A stretch of DNA of 64,000 nt. Source: Ningiella ruwaisensis. Lineage in GTDB: Bacteria > Pseudomonadota > Gammaproteobacteria > Enterobacterales > Alteromonadaceae. The DNA lies in the NCBI RefSeq assembly GCF_004798935.1, contig NZ_RAHT01000003.1, forward strand, positions 248,001 through 312,000, given 5' to 3'. This document shows, in pieces, positions 27,302 to 35,143 of the stretch; the first letter of the stretch is position 1, and the number at the start of each line of letters is the position of its first letter. The notes beneath the pieces are model-generated. The model saw only the letters and a list, made by a program, of their open reading frames with translations. It searched no databases and was not told the DNA's origin. The translations under genes and the position numbers were made by a program.

Positions 27302-28648
27302 CTACTTTTCGTTTTCGAGCTTTTTCTCTAGGTAGTGAATGTTTGTGCCACCATTGAAAAAGTTTTCGTCTGCAAGAATGCGTTGCTGTAGCGGTATATT
27401 CGTTTTTATACCATCAATTACTAACTCATTCAGCGCATGGCGCATTCTGGCAATGGCTTCGTCACGGCTTTCGCCGTAAGTGATCAGTTTGCCAATCATG
27501 GAGTCGTAATAGGGCGGAACGGTATAGCCTGAATAAACATGGGATTCCCAGCGCACGCCTAAACCGCCTGGTGAATGAAACATGTTAATTTTGCCAGGAC
27601 TAGGAATGAAGGTTTGCGGGTCTTCTGCATTAATACGACATTCAATGGCATGACCACGCATGCGGACTTGCTCCTGATCGATTGACAAAGGCTGGCCGCC
27701 GGCAATTCGCAATTGTTCTTTGATTAAGTCCACACCCGTCACCATTTCAGTCACCGGATGTTCAACCTGAATTCGCGTATTCATTTCGATGAAATAAAAT
27801 TCGCCGTTTTCATAAAGAAACTCAAAAGTGCCCGCGCCGCGATAATTAATCTCAATACATGCGCGGCGGCAGCGCTCTCCAATTTTATCGCGCATTTGCT
27901 GCGAAATACCTGGAGCTGGGGCTTCTTCAACCACTTTTTGGTGTCGACGCTGCATGGAGCAATCTCGTTCACCTAAATGTATCGCATTCCCTTGACCATC
28001 CGCTAAAACCTGTATCTCAACGTGACGCGGATTTTCCAGATACTTTTCCATGTATACAATGTCGTTATTAAAAGCAGCGCCCGCTTCCTGTTTTGTCATA
28101 CGAATGGCGCTTTCCAGTTCAGATTCACTGCGCACAACTCGCATGCCTCTGCCACCACCGCCACCAGCTGCTTTAACAATCATCGGGTAGCCAATTCGTT
28201 TGGCAATAGCACGGTTTTTTTCCATGTCATCGCCAAGAGGGCCGTCAGACCCAGGAACACAAGGAACACCCGCTTTTCTCATTGCAGCAATGGCAGACAC
28301 TTTATCACCCATTAAATTAATGGTTTCAGGTTTAGGCCCTATGAAAATGAAGCCACTTTTTTCAACCGCTTCGGCAAAATCAGCGTTTTCTGATAAAAAT
28401 CCGTAGCCAGGATGAATAGCAATTGCATTGGTGACCTCAGCCGCTGCAATGATCCGTGGAATGTTCAAGTAGCTTTCTGATGCGGGTGCATTTCCGATAC
28501 AAATCGACTCGTCCGCCAGCAACACATGCTTTAGATTTCGATCGGCAGTAGAGTGCGCGGCAACAGTTTTAATGCCAAGCTCTTTACATGCCCGCATTAT
28601 TCTAAGGGCAATCTCGCCACGGTTGGCAATTAGCACTTTATCTAACAT
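27302..28648 (-). CDS. accC: Acetyl-CoA carboxylase, biotin carboxylase subunit
   Basis: ATP-grasp enzyme (448 aa) that carboxylates biotin on AccB, the first step of fatty acid synthesis. It begins [20 protein letters not shown]. The glycine-rich ATP loop is [10 protein letters not shown] near 165, the catalytic region includes [12 protein letters not shown] near 230, and [10 protein letters not shown] is near 288. It follows accB by 12 bp and ends at a strong terminator. Confidence 0.98.
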   Translation of the reverse strand: MLDKVLIANRGEIALRIMRACKELGIKTVAAHSTADRNLKHVLLADESICIGNAPASESYLNIPRIIAAAEVTNAIAIHPGYGFLSENADFAEAVEKSGFIFIGPKPETINLMGDKVSAIAAMRKAGVPCVPGSDGPLGDDMEKNRAIAKRIGYPMIVKAAGGGGGRGMRVVRSESELESAIRMTKQEAGAAFNNDIVYMEKYLENPRHVEIQVLADGQGNAIHLGERDCSMQRRHQKVVEEAPAPGISQQMRDKIGERCRRACIEINYRGAGTFEFLYENGEFYFIEMNTRIQVEHPVTEMVTGVDLIKEQLRIAGGQPLSIDQEQVRMRGHAIECRINAEDPQTFIPSPGKINMFHSPGGLGVRWESHVYSGYTVPPYYDSMIGKLITYGESRDEAIARMRHALNELVIDGIKTNIPLQQRILADENFFNGGTNIHYLEKKLENEK

Positions 28649-28660
28649 AAAAAAGCCCTT

Positions 28661-29110
28661 TTATTCGATGATAAATAGTGGTTGGTCGAATTCAACAGGC
28701 TCTTGATTACTCACCAATATCTCTTTTACTACGCCCTCAACATCCGCTTCTATTTGATTCATCATCTTCATGGCTTCGACGATACAAAGTGTATCCCCTT
28801 TTTTCACAGACTGTCCAACTTCAACAAAAGGTTTGGCTTCAGGCGAAGATGAGCGGTAGAACGTGCCAACCATTGGCGACTTTACCACGTGCCCTGACAT
28901 TGCTGGAGGCTCAACCGCAGCGGCAGACGGAGCTGGCGCGGCAGGAGCCGGTGCAGCTTGTGCCGGCGCTTGCGGTAAATATTGCACTGACTGGGCTTGC
29001 GAGGAGCCGCGATGGATGCGAACGGATTCCTCGCCTTCTGTGATTTCAAGCTCTGCAATGCCGGATTCTTCTACCAGCTCAATAAGCTTCTTAATTTTTC
29101 TAATGTCCAT
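28661..29110 (-). CDS. accB: Acetyl-CoA carboxylase, biotin carboxyl carrier protein
   Basis: Carrier subunit (149 aa) with an N-terminal helix ([11 protein letters not shown]), an Ala/Pro-rich flexible linker (about 45-65), and a C-terminal biotinyl domain. The modified lysine is in V-E-A-M-K-M-M-N near residue 115. The gene precedes accC as usual. The 79-bp gap from aroQ contains one GACTGTCC motif. Confidence 0.98.
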   Translation of the reverse strand: MDIRKIKKLIELVEESGIAELEITEGEESVRIHRGSSQAQSVQYLPQAPAQAAPAPAAPAPSAAAVEPPAMSGHVVKSPMVGTFYRSSSPEAKPFVEVGQSVKKGDTLCIVEAMKMMNQIEADVEGVVKEILVSNQEPVEFDQPLFIIE

Positions 29111-29169
29111 GATGTCGCCTTTTATCGATTATTTGTTATGTGTTGTGTTTTTAGTGTTCGTTGAACTTT

Positions 29170-29177
29170 TTGACTGT
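29170..29177 (-). repeat. GGACAGTC motif in the aroQ-accB gap
   Basis: TTGACTGTCCATTT around this position (plus-strand reading) puts GGACAGTC on the minus strand, co-directional with accB. It is a single isolated copy. Confidence 0.6.
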
Positions 29178-29189
29178 CCATTTATAAAA

Positions 29190-29609
29190 CTAGGAAAATG
29201 CATCTAAAGCAAGATAATAGCCCTTAACACCCAAGCCAATAATGCAGCCCTTTGCAATATCTGAAAGGTAGGACTTATGTCTGAAACTTTCGCGCTGATA
29301 CACATTTGAGATATGCACTTCGATGAAGGGGAGTTGCGTGCCTAAAAACGCGTCGCGAATGGCGATGCTAGTGTGAGTAAACGCTCCCGGATTGATAATT
29401 ACGCCATCCACTTTCTTTGCATAAGCATGGATGGTTTCGATGATCTGGTGTTCAGCATTCGATTGAAAGCAATCTAATTGCATGTTTTTAGACTGTGCAT
29501 ACTCTGTTAAATCGCTTTCCAGAATGCTTAATGTGGTACTGCCATAAACATCAGGTTCTCTTGTTCCAAGAAGATTAAGATTTGGACCGTTAATTAAAAG
29601 TAAATTCAT
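29190..29609 (-). CDS. aroQ: 3-dehydroquinate dehydratase, type II
   Basis: Shikimate-pathway enzyme (139 aa). The N-terminal [18 protein letters not shown] loop carries the catalytic Arg and is followed by the lid Tyr in [13 protein letters not shown] and the catalytic His in E-V-H-I-S-N are present. It is the first gene of an aroQ-accB-accC unit, a common arrangement. Confidence 0.97.
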   Translation of the reverse strand: MNLLLINGPNLNLLGTREPDVYGSTTLSILESDLTEYAQSKNMQLDCFQSNAEHQIIETIHAYAKKVDGVIINPGAFTHTSIAIRDAFLGTQLPFIEVHISNVYQRESFRHKSYLSDIAKGCIIGLGVKGYYLALDAFS

Positions 29610-29676
29610 GAGTTACGCGTGAACATCCTCAAATTTGCCGTTATTTTCCAAGAAAATAAGACTTGATGTATATTTT

Positions 29677-29702
29677 GCTCAAATACGGATTAAAATTTGA
29701 GC
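29677..29702. promoter_or_regulatory. Palindrome upstream of aroQ-accBC
   Basis: GCTCAAAT, ten bases, ATTTGAGC: an 8-bp perfect inverted repeat about 70-95 bp upstream of the aroQ start. No T-tract follows on the minus strand, so an operator is likelier than a terminator. One arm overlaps a possible -35 (TTGAGC). Confidence 0.45.
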
Positions 29703-29816
29703 GCTACCAACGAGTTTAGGTCTTGGACTGGAAAATAACATACTTTGTTGCATGTTTTCAGCAAATTACTGGTCTAATCAGCGAAGATGCGAGCAATATT
29801 TTGTATATAAAAGAAA

Positions 29817-30704
29817 TTAATTATGATTTTTAGGTCGGAAAAACCCAACGGCATAGGAATATCCGCCATTCTCGCCTTCATCTTCTAGCATTTTAGGTAA
29901 AATAAACTCGCAGTTTATTGAACGACCGTCACGCGTATTGACCGTATGCTCAAAAAAGCGTTGTCTATTTTTTTGATGCTCAAGTATTTCACTTACGGGA
30001 AGTAATTGACGAATGTCTTGCTGAGAGAAATCGGCTCGAGCACCGCCGAGCAGTTTAAACATCGAGTCTGTTCCCTCAATACGTTGACTGTCTATTTTAA
30101 TGATACCCTCAATACGTTGACTGTCTATTTTAATGATAAAGCCAGGTTGTTCGGTTCGAATATACGTGTCTTTGATAATGCGAAAGGTTTGGTCTTGCTC
30201 GTATTGGGCGGTGATATCTTTAAATATGCCTATAAATTGTTTGGCACTGTTATCGGCGTTTCGGCTCACAATGCGGCCGCATATTCTTAGCCAGCGCCAA
30301 ATTCCTTTTGAGTGGGACTTGCGATGGATCACCACATCCACTGAATCCGTTTTGCCTGCCAAGTGCGCCTGCCATTTTTCTTTAAATATTTTGCTGGAGT
30401 TTTCTGAGAGGCTGGCTATCAGTTCATTCAACTTGCCGCGCCGTTGAACCACGACTTCTTTTTCGGTAACCGAGGTGTAGAGACGGTATATGTCGTCTTC
30501 TGCAAACCACTCCCAAACCGACTCGCCGCTGGCCCACAGGGCAGACTGTAGTCTTTTTGTTGCAGTGCTAATGCGCTCATTGGCATCAAAAAGCTCAAGT
30601 GTTTTTTGCCGCAGTATGTCTTCGGCCTTTTTGCGCGCCATTCGTTCGCGCAGCAGTTGTTTTTCTAACTGCTTGACTTTCTGTTCTAGGCTGTCGTCCG
30701 ACAT
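29817..30704 (-). CDS. PAS-domain protein with N-terminal coiled coil, no output domain
   Basis: 295 aa. An N-terminal coiled coil (about 5-55, rich in E, K, Q, L and R) is followed by a PAS domain with a PAC segment (about 60-190; W-E-W-F near 80, G-I-F-K-D-I-T-A-Q-Y near 165), then a second PAS-like region to the end. No kinase, GGDEF or EAL domain is present. The 11-residue segment I-I-K-I-D-S-Q-R-I-E-G occurs twice in tandem near residues 191-212, from a perfect 33-bp duplication. It is divergent from the REC-REC-GGDEF gene with 182 bp between, and may be its sensory partner (inference). Its ligand is unknown. Confidence 0.8.
   Translation of the reverse strand: MSDDSLEQKVKQLEKQLLRERMARKKAEDILRQKTLELFDANERISTATKRLQSALWASGESVWEWFAEDDIYRLYTSVTEKEVVVQRRGKLNELIASLSENSSKIFKEKWQAHLAGKTDSVDVVIHRKSHSKGIWRWLRICGRIVSRNADNSAKQFIGIFKDITAQYEQDQTFRIIKDTYIRTEQPGFIIKIDSQRIEGIIKIDSQRIEGTDSMFKLLGGARADFSQQDIRQLLPVSEILEHQKNRQRFFEHTVNTRDGRSINCEFILPKMLEDEGENGGYSYAVGFFRPKNHN
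30073..30138 (-). repeat. Perfect 33-bp tandem duplication in the PAS gene
   Basis: Units 30073-30105 and 30106-30138 are identical over 33 bp and contain TTGACTGTC, a shortened form of the window's repeat motif. The duplication is in frame (11 codons). Confidence 0.93.
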
Positions 30705-30886
30705 GTTTATCTAATATCCATGGGGAAGAGGATTCGTTTTACACTAAATTGATAAGGCGTAGTTGCAACATCTTATCGGTTCGCACTATTTGCTCCAATT
30801 AACTGGCGCTTTCAATTTAACGGCTGAAATACCTTTTTCTTAAGTTTAGTAGAAAAAAGTCAGCAAATAAAAATTTCTGCCGATAA

Positions 30887-32566
30887 ATGCTAAACACTTC
30901 GCGACAATTTGCGTCGACTGTCGAGGACAGAGCCATCAATCTACCAATTTCTATTCAATCTCAATATCAGGCTGATTTAAGAAGTCTGGTTAAAGCATGG
31001 GCGCAGGTGCGAAAGGCCAGGCAAAGTAAAGCGCTTGCCAGTTTTGACAAGCAGTTAAATAATACATCGCAGCAATACACTGCCTTTGCTCTGTACTCGT
31101 TGCATCAAATGTTTCAAACCATGCAGGCAAGCTGCAAAAAAGGTGTATTAGAAAAGCAATCAATTGAGAAAACAATCAGCGACATCGACTGGTTAATGAA
31201 TCAGTTAATTCGCTCAAGTAAACTGGAGCCCGATCCATTTTTATGTGAGTCTGATTCATTAGAAAACTTTTTGCCTAAATTAAAGCAGGCAAACAGCCGC
31301 TTTAACGTTCACAGAACTTCAAAAATAGCGCTTATTGATGATGAGCGTTCAGTGGGTAAGGCGCTAACTGCAATTTTAAAACAGTTTTCGCTGGATGTTT
31401 GCTATTACCCTTCAATAACATCCTTTGAGCAGAGTCTGGAACATGATACCCCTGACTTAGTGCTGCTCGATATCATTATGCCAAAAGTGAGCACACCAGA
31501 GGTGTTTCAGTTTGCTAATCAATTAGTAAAACGAGATATAAAGGTCATTGCCTGTAGCGGATTATTTAGTTTTGAAACTCGCTTACACGCTGTAAGAGCG
31601 GGAGTCAGTGACTATGTAGTAAAACCAATTAACCCTTATTTGCTGGTTGAAAAAATTTCACGCGCATTAAATCGAAATGTCATTACCAAGCATCAGATCG
31701 TAATGCTTGACGACCAAGATTCCATGGGCCAATTTTACGAAGCTGTATTTTCGCAGGTCTCAGTGGACTTTCACTATTTCACATCAGCGGAAAAACTTAT
31801 TGCTGCATTGGATCATCTCCAGCCTGATTTATTTTTGCTTGATAGAGTAATGCCCAGCGTCAATGGGCTTGAAGTCGCAGCCATGATTAGGCAGGAAGCG
31901 AAGTTTGATTTCTCGCCAATCGTGTTTCTCACTGCAAATGAGCAAATAGACACAAAACTCAATGTATTAGCCCACGGTGCAGACGACTTGATTGCGAAAT
32001 CAACGCCAGCACCCATGGTGCTCGAGCAGGTTCTGGCGAGACTTGAACGGGCCGCTTTTATAAAGTCTTTTGTTTCAACTGACCCTCTCACCGGAGTGCT
32101 CAATCATGGGCAAATAGTTGAGGCGGCGAATCATCAAATGCGCCTCGATAAGCGCGAAAAAAGTGATAGTGTGCTTGCCATCGTGGATGTAGACCATTTT
32201 AAAAATGTAAACGACACGCACGGTCACGCTGCTGGAGACACGGTCTTAAACGGCCTTGGTCAACTGTTAAAATCATGCATGCGTGAAACAGACTACGTCG
32301 GGCGCTATGGTGGAGAGGAGTTTGTCCTGGTGTTTGTGAACTGCGAACTTGAGGAAGCCTTTAAGAAGCTGGACAGCATCCGCAAGCAGTGTCAGAACAT
32401 GCAATTTATTGCGTCGAAACCCGAAGTCAGTATCAGCTTCAGCGCTGGATTAGTATCATTGCAAAACTTTGAAGCGCTACCTACAGCAATTAATGAAGCC
32501 GATCGTTTCTTATATAACGCGAAAGAAAATGGGCGAAATCAAATTAAAAGCCCCTTAGATAAATAA
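30887..32566 (+). CDS. REC-REC-GGDEF diguanylate cyclase
   Basis: Response-regulator diguanylate cyclase (559 aa) that should make cyclic di-GMP. A helical N-terminal region (1-140) precedes REC1 (about 145-260, phospho-Asp D195) and REC2 (about 270-388, phospho-Asp D319; L-L-D-R-V-M-P). The GGDEF domain spans about 395-555 with active site G-G-E-E-F (475-479). The allosteric inhibitory site R-E-T-D is at 466-469, so product inhibition is likely. Codons 12-15 (V-E-D-R) lie in a GACTGTCGAGGACAG stretch, an inverted repeat of the window's motif (30918-30930). Its stop is about 15 bp from the convergent cheB stop. Confidence 0.93.
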   Translation: MLNTSRQFASTVEDRAINLPISIQSQYQADLRSLVKAWAQVRKARQSKALASFDKQLNNTSQQYTAFALYSLHQMFQTMQASCKKGVLEKQSIEKTISDIDWLMNQLIRSSKLEPDPFLCESDSLENFLPKLKQANSRFNVHRTSKIALIDDERSVGKALTAILKQFSLDVCYYPSITSFEQSLEHDTPDLVLLDIIMPKVSTPEVFQFANQLVKRDIKVIACSGLFSFETRLHAVRAGVSDYVVKPINPYLLVEKISRALNRNVITKHQIVMLDDQDSMGQFYEAVFSQVSVDFHYFTSAEKLIAALDHLQPDLFLLDRVMPSVNGLEVAAMIRQEAKFDFSPIVFLTANEQIDTKLNVLAHGADDLIAKSTPAPMVLEQVLARLERAAFIKSFVSTDPLTGVLNHGQIVEAANHQMRLDKREKSDSVLAIVDVDHFKNVNDTHGHAAGDTVLNGLGQLLKSCMRETDYVGRYGGEEFVLVFVNCELEEAFKKLDSIRKQCQNMQFIASKPEVSISFSAGLVSLQNFEALPTAINEADRFLYNAKENGRNQIKSPLDK

Positions 32567-32580
32567 GGGCCAAATTTATT

Positions 32581-33630
32581 CTACAGGCGAGTCCCGCTGC
32601 CTTTTTTCTCAACGGCTTTGGTCAAAGCCATACTGATTTTTTGCAGTGGAATGACATGTTCAGTTGCTCCAATATCCACTGCGGCTTTTGGCATACCGTA
32701 AACGACGCAGCTAGCTTCGTCTTGCGCCATCGTTATTGCACCTGCTTCTTTAAGCGCCAACAAACCTTTTGCGCCATCTTTGCCCATGCCGGTTAATACA
32801 GTGGCTACCACATTTGTGCCGACTGTTTGCGCCAGAGACTCAAACATCACATCAACAGCTGGCTTATGACCACTTACCAGCGCGCCATCGTCCAGTTTTA
32901 TGCGATAGTCAGCACCACTTTTAACAACTTTTAAATGCTTGTCACCAGGTGCGATGTAGGCGTTGCCCGGCAGGAGTCGCTCGCCGTCTCTTGCTTCATG
33001 TACATTCATTTTACACAAGCTATTTAATCGCTGGGCAAAAGAGCGGGTGAATGAAGGGGGCATGTGCTGAGTAATTACAGTAGCTGGAAAAGCGGGAGAA
33101 AGCGATTCTAATACTTGTCGAATTGCCTCTGTTCCTCCCGTTGATGCACCAATGCCCACAATGATCTCAGTGCCTTTATATGAAATAGGGATCGCTTTTG
33201 TTGTGGCAGAAGTCGCCGTTCTGGCTCGAGGACGTGAAGCGGCTGCAATTTTGATTTTCTGGACAATTTCTTGCTGATAATCAGATATACCTTTTGCGAC
33301 ATTTAATTTAGGTTTGGCGATAAAATCAATCGCACCAAGCTCCAGAGAGCGAATGGTAGCATCGGCGCCTTGCTCTGTCAGGGTTGAAATCATCAGTACC
33401 GGCGTTGGTCGCGCTTTCATTAACCTGTCAAGAAAGGTCAGACCATCCACCTTTGGCATTTCAATATCAAGGGTAATCACATCGGGTTTGAGCGATATCA
33501 CCATTTCTTTGGCAACAAAGGCGTCAGGAGCTGCGCCAACGAGCTCCAGTTCAGGGGCTTGACGAATAATTTCGCTAAGTACGGAGCGAATCAAGGCTGA
33601 ATCATCTACAACTAAAACACGTATGCTCAA
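32581..33630 (-). CDS. cheB: Chemotaxis methylesterase/deamidase CheB
   Basis: Receptor-modifying enzyme (349 aa). The receiver domain has phospho-Asp D55 (L-D-I-E-M-P-K-V-D-G). The methylesterase domain has the catalytic triad: Ser in I-G-A-S-T-G-G-T-E-A, His in I-T-Q-H-M-P-P-S-F-T and Asp in T-G-M-G-K-D-G-A. It is the last gene of the chemosensory operon, 20 bp after cheD. Confidence 0.96.
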   Translation of the reverse strand: MSIRVLVVDDSALIRSVLSEIIRQAPELELVGAAPDAFVAKEMVISLKPDVITLDIEMPKVDGLTFLDRLMKARPTPVLMISTLTEQGADATIRSLELGAIDFIAKPKLNVAKGISDYQQEIVQKIKIAAASRPRARTATSATTKAIPISYKGTEIIVGIGASTGGTEAIRQVLESLSPAFPATVITQHMPPSFTRSFAQRLNSLCKMNVHEARDGERLLPGNAYIAPGDKHLKVVKSGADYRIKLDDGALVSGHKPAVDVMFESLAQTVGTNVVATVLTGMGKDGAKGLLALKEAGAITMAQDEASCVVYGMPKAAVDIGATEHVIPLQKISMALTKAVEKKGSGTRL

Positions 33631-33650
33631 TTAAGCGCTCCGAAAAATAA

Positions 33651-34256
33651 TCAAAAGAAGTCGATATCGCCTGAAGCTGGCGTTTGACTGACCTTAACCC
33701 GGTATTCGCTTTCACGATCGAGGATAGTGCTGTTGTGCAAGGATTTCAGTTTGCGGACTTTGACTTCACCTGTTAGCGGAAAGAAATATATTTTACGAGG
33801 GAACTCTCCCAGTAAATCTTTCGCTGAGACTCGAATATTCTCCGTCGACAAATATTCTTCTACGAAAGCTGCGTTTTGCTCACCAACACTATTAATGCGT
33901 AGCTGTTTGAGTACATTCCCGCCACCAAAAACTTTTGCCTCTAAGCGAGCTTTTGACGCACCAAGTTTAATCAAGTGGTTAATCAAAACCTCCATTGCGT
34001 AAACGCCATACCGAGCGGAATCTGAGTTGAAATTCACCGTGTCTTTGTTTGCTGGCAGTAAAAAGTGATTCATGCCAGCCACACGAGTAATAGGATCGCG
34101 AAGACAAACCGATACACATGAACCTAATACCGTAACAATCATGGTATTTTCTTTTGTGGCAAAGTATTCGCCGGGTAATATTTTGACTGCGTCACAATTG
34201 AAGTGTTTATCAAAATAACGATTTGGCGCTAAATGTTCGGTAAAATAAGCGCTCAC
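33651..34256 (-). CDS. cheD: Chemoreceptor glutamine deamidase CheD
   Basis: Deamidase (201 aa) of chemoreceptor glutamines. The catalytic Cys is in L-G-S-C-V-S-V-C-L and His in G-M-N-H-F-L-L-P. The start overlaps the cheR end by 4 bp. The C-terminus S-G-D-I-D-F-F closely resembles the A-G-D-V-D-L-F end of the chemoreceptor at 43214-44371. Confidence 0.94.
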   Translation of the reverse strand: MSAYFTEHLAPNRYFDKHFNCDAVKILPGEYFATKENTMIVTVLGSCVSVCLRDPITRVAGMNHFLLPANKDTVNFNSDSARYGVYAMEVLINHLIKLGASKARLEAKVFGGGNVLKQLRINSVGEQNAAFVEEYLSTENIRVSAKDLLGEFPRKIYFFPLTGEVKVRKLKSLHNSTILDRESEYRVKVSQTPASGDIDFF

Positions 34257-35086
34257 TGGGTCATCCCCTTAGGTTTATAAACCGTTTTGCCAAGCGGCGT
34301 GAGCAATTTACTAACATGAGAAAAATTCTCCGAATGCCCGGCAAAGTAAAGCCCATTGGGCTTCATGTGGGAGATGATTTTTTCAAGGATCGCCAGTTGC
34401 GTTTGCTTATCAAAGTAAATCATCACATTGCGACAAAATACAATGTCAAAGTCTTCAGGCAAGGCGTACTTTGCATCCATTAAATTCAGTTTTTTAAACG
34501 TGAGGAGCTTTTTAAGTTCAGGCACAATTTTTACTAATCCGGCATTAATGCCCTTTCCTCGATGAAAATAGCGCTTTTTAAAATCGGCTGTCATATCACT
34601 GACTTGCTCAATTTTGTAAATGCCCCTACTTGCCGTCTCCAGTACTTTGCTGTCGATATCCGACGCAATAATCTCTACGGGAATATTAAAGCGGCCATAC
34701 GCCTCTACGGCTGTCATAGCCAGTGAATACGGCTCTTCTCCGGTTGACGCTGCGGCGCACCAAATTTTAAGTGGGCGCCTGTTGCTTTGTATATAGCCTT
34801 TTAATTGCTCAAAGTGATGATGCTCTCGAAAGAACGATGTTAAGTTGGTTGTCAGTGCATTAATAAAATTTTCTTGCTCTTCGAGGTGGTTATCTAAATA
34901 ACTTAAATAACCACTGAAATCCTTAAGATGCAAGGCGCGAATGCGACGCGAGAGTCGGCTATAGACCATGGAGTCTTTGCTATCGGCAAGATTAATACCG
35001 GTTAGCGTTTTAAGCTTGGCGCGCACCACTTCAAAATCTGCACGCTCATAGCCAAACTCTGCCTTTTCTCGCGTTTCTAATGTCAT
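34253..35086 (-). CDS. cheR: Chemotaxis protein methyltransferase CheR
   Basis: SAM-dependent methyltransferase (277 aa) of chemoreceptor glutamates. The N-terminal helical domain (about 15-85, with N-L-T-S-F-F-R-E-H near 80) is followed by the SAM site I-W-C-A-A-A-S-T-G-E-E-P-Y-S near 108 and F-C-R-N-V-M-I-Y-F near 215. It overlaps cheD. A beta-subdomain able to dock on receptor tails would be needed to use the E-W-E-S-F tail of the neighbouring receptor. Confidence 0.95.
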   Translation of the reverse strand: MTLETREKAEFGYERADFEVVRAKLKTLTGINLADSKDSMVYSRLSRRIRALHLKDFSGYLSYLDNHLEEQENFINALTTNLTSFFREHHHFEQLKGYIQSNRRPLKIWCAAASTGEEPYSLAMTAVEAYGRFNIPVEIIASDIDSKVLETASRGIYKIEQVSDMTADFKKRYFHRGKGINAGLVKIVPELKKLLTFKKLNLMDAKYALPEDFDIVFCRNVMIYFDKQTQLAILEKIISHMKPNGLYFAGHSENFSHVSKLLTPLGKTVYKPKGMTQ

Positions 35087-35143
35087 TTAAATAAAGTCAC
35101 TCAAAAGTACATCAACTAGAACCGCATCATTTAAGTACGTCAT

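Noticed and set aside
28803-28812. GACTGTCC in accB as another inserted repeat
   Set aside because: It encodes V-G-Q-S-V in the conserved biotinyl domain and is easily explained by ordinary coding sequence.
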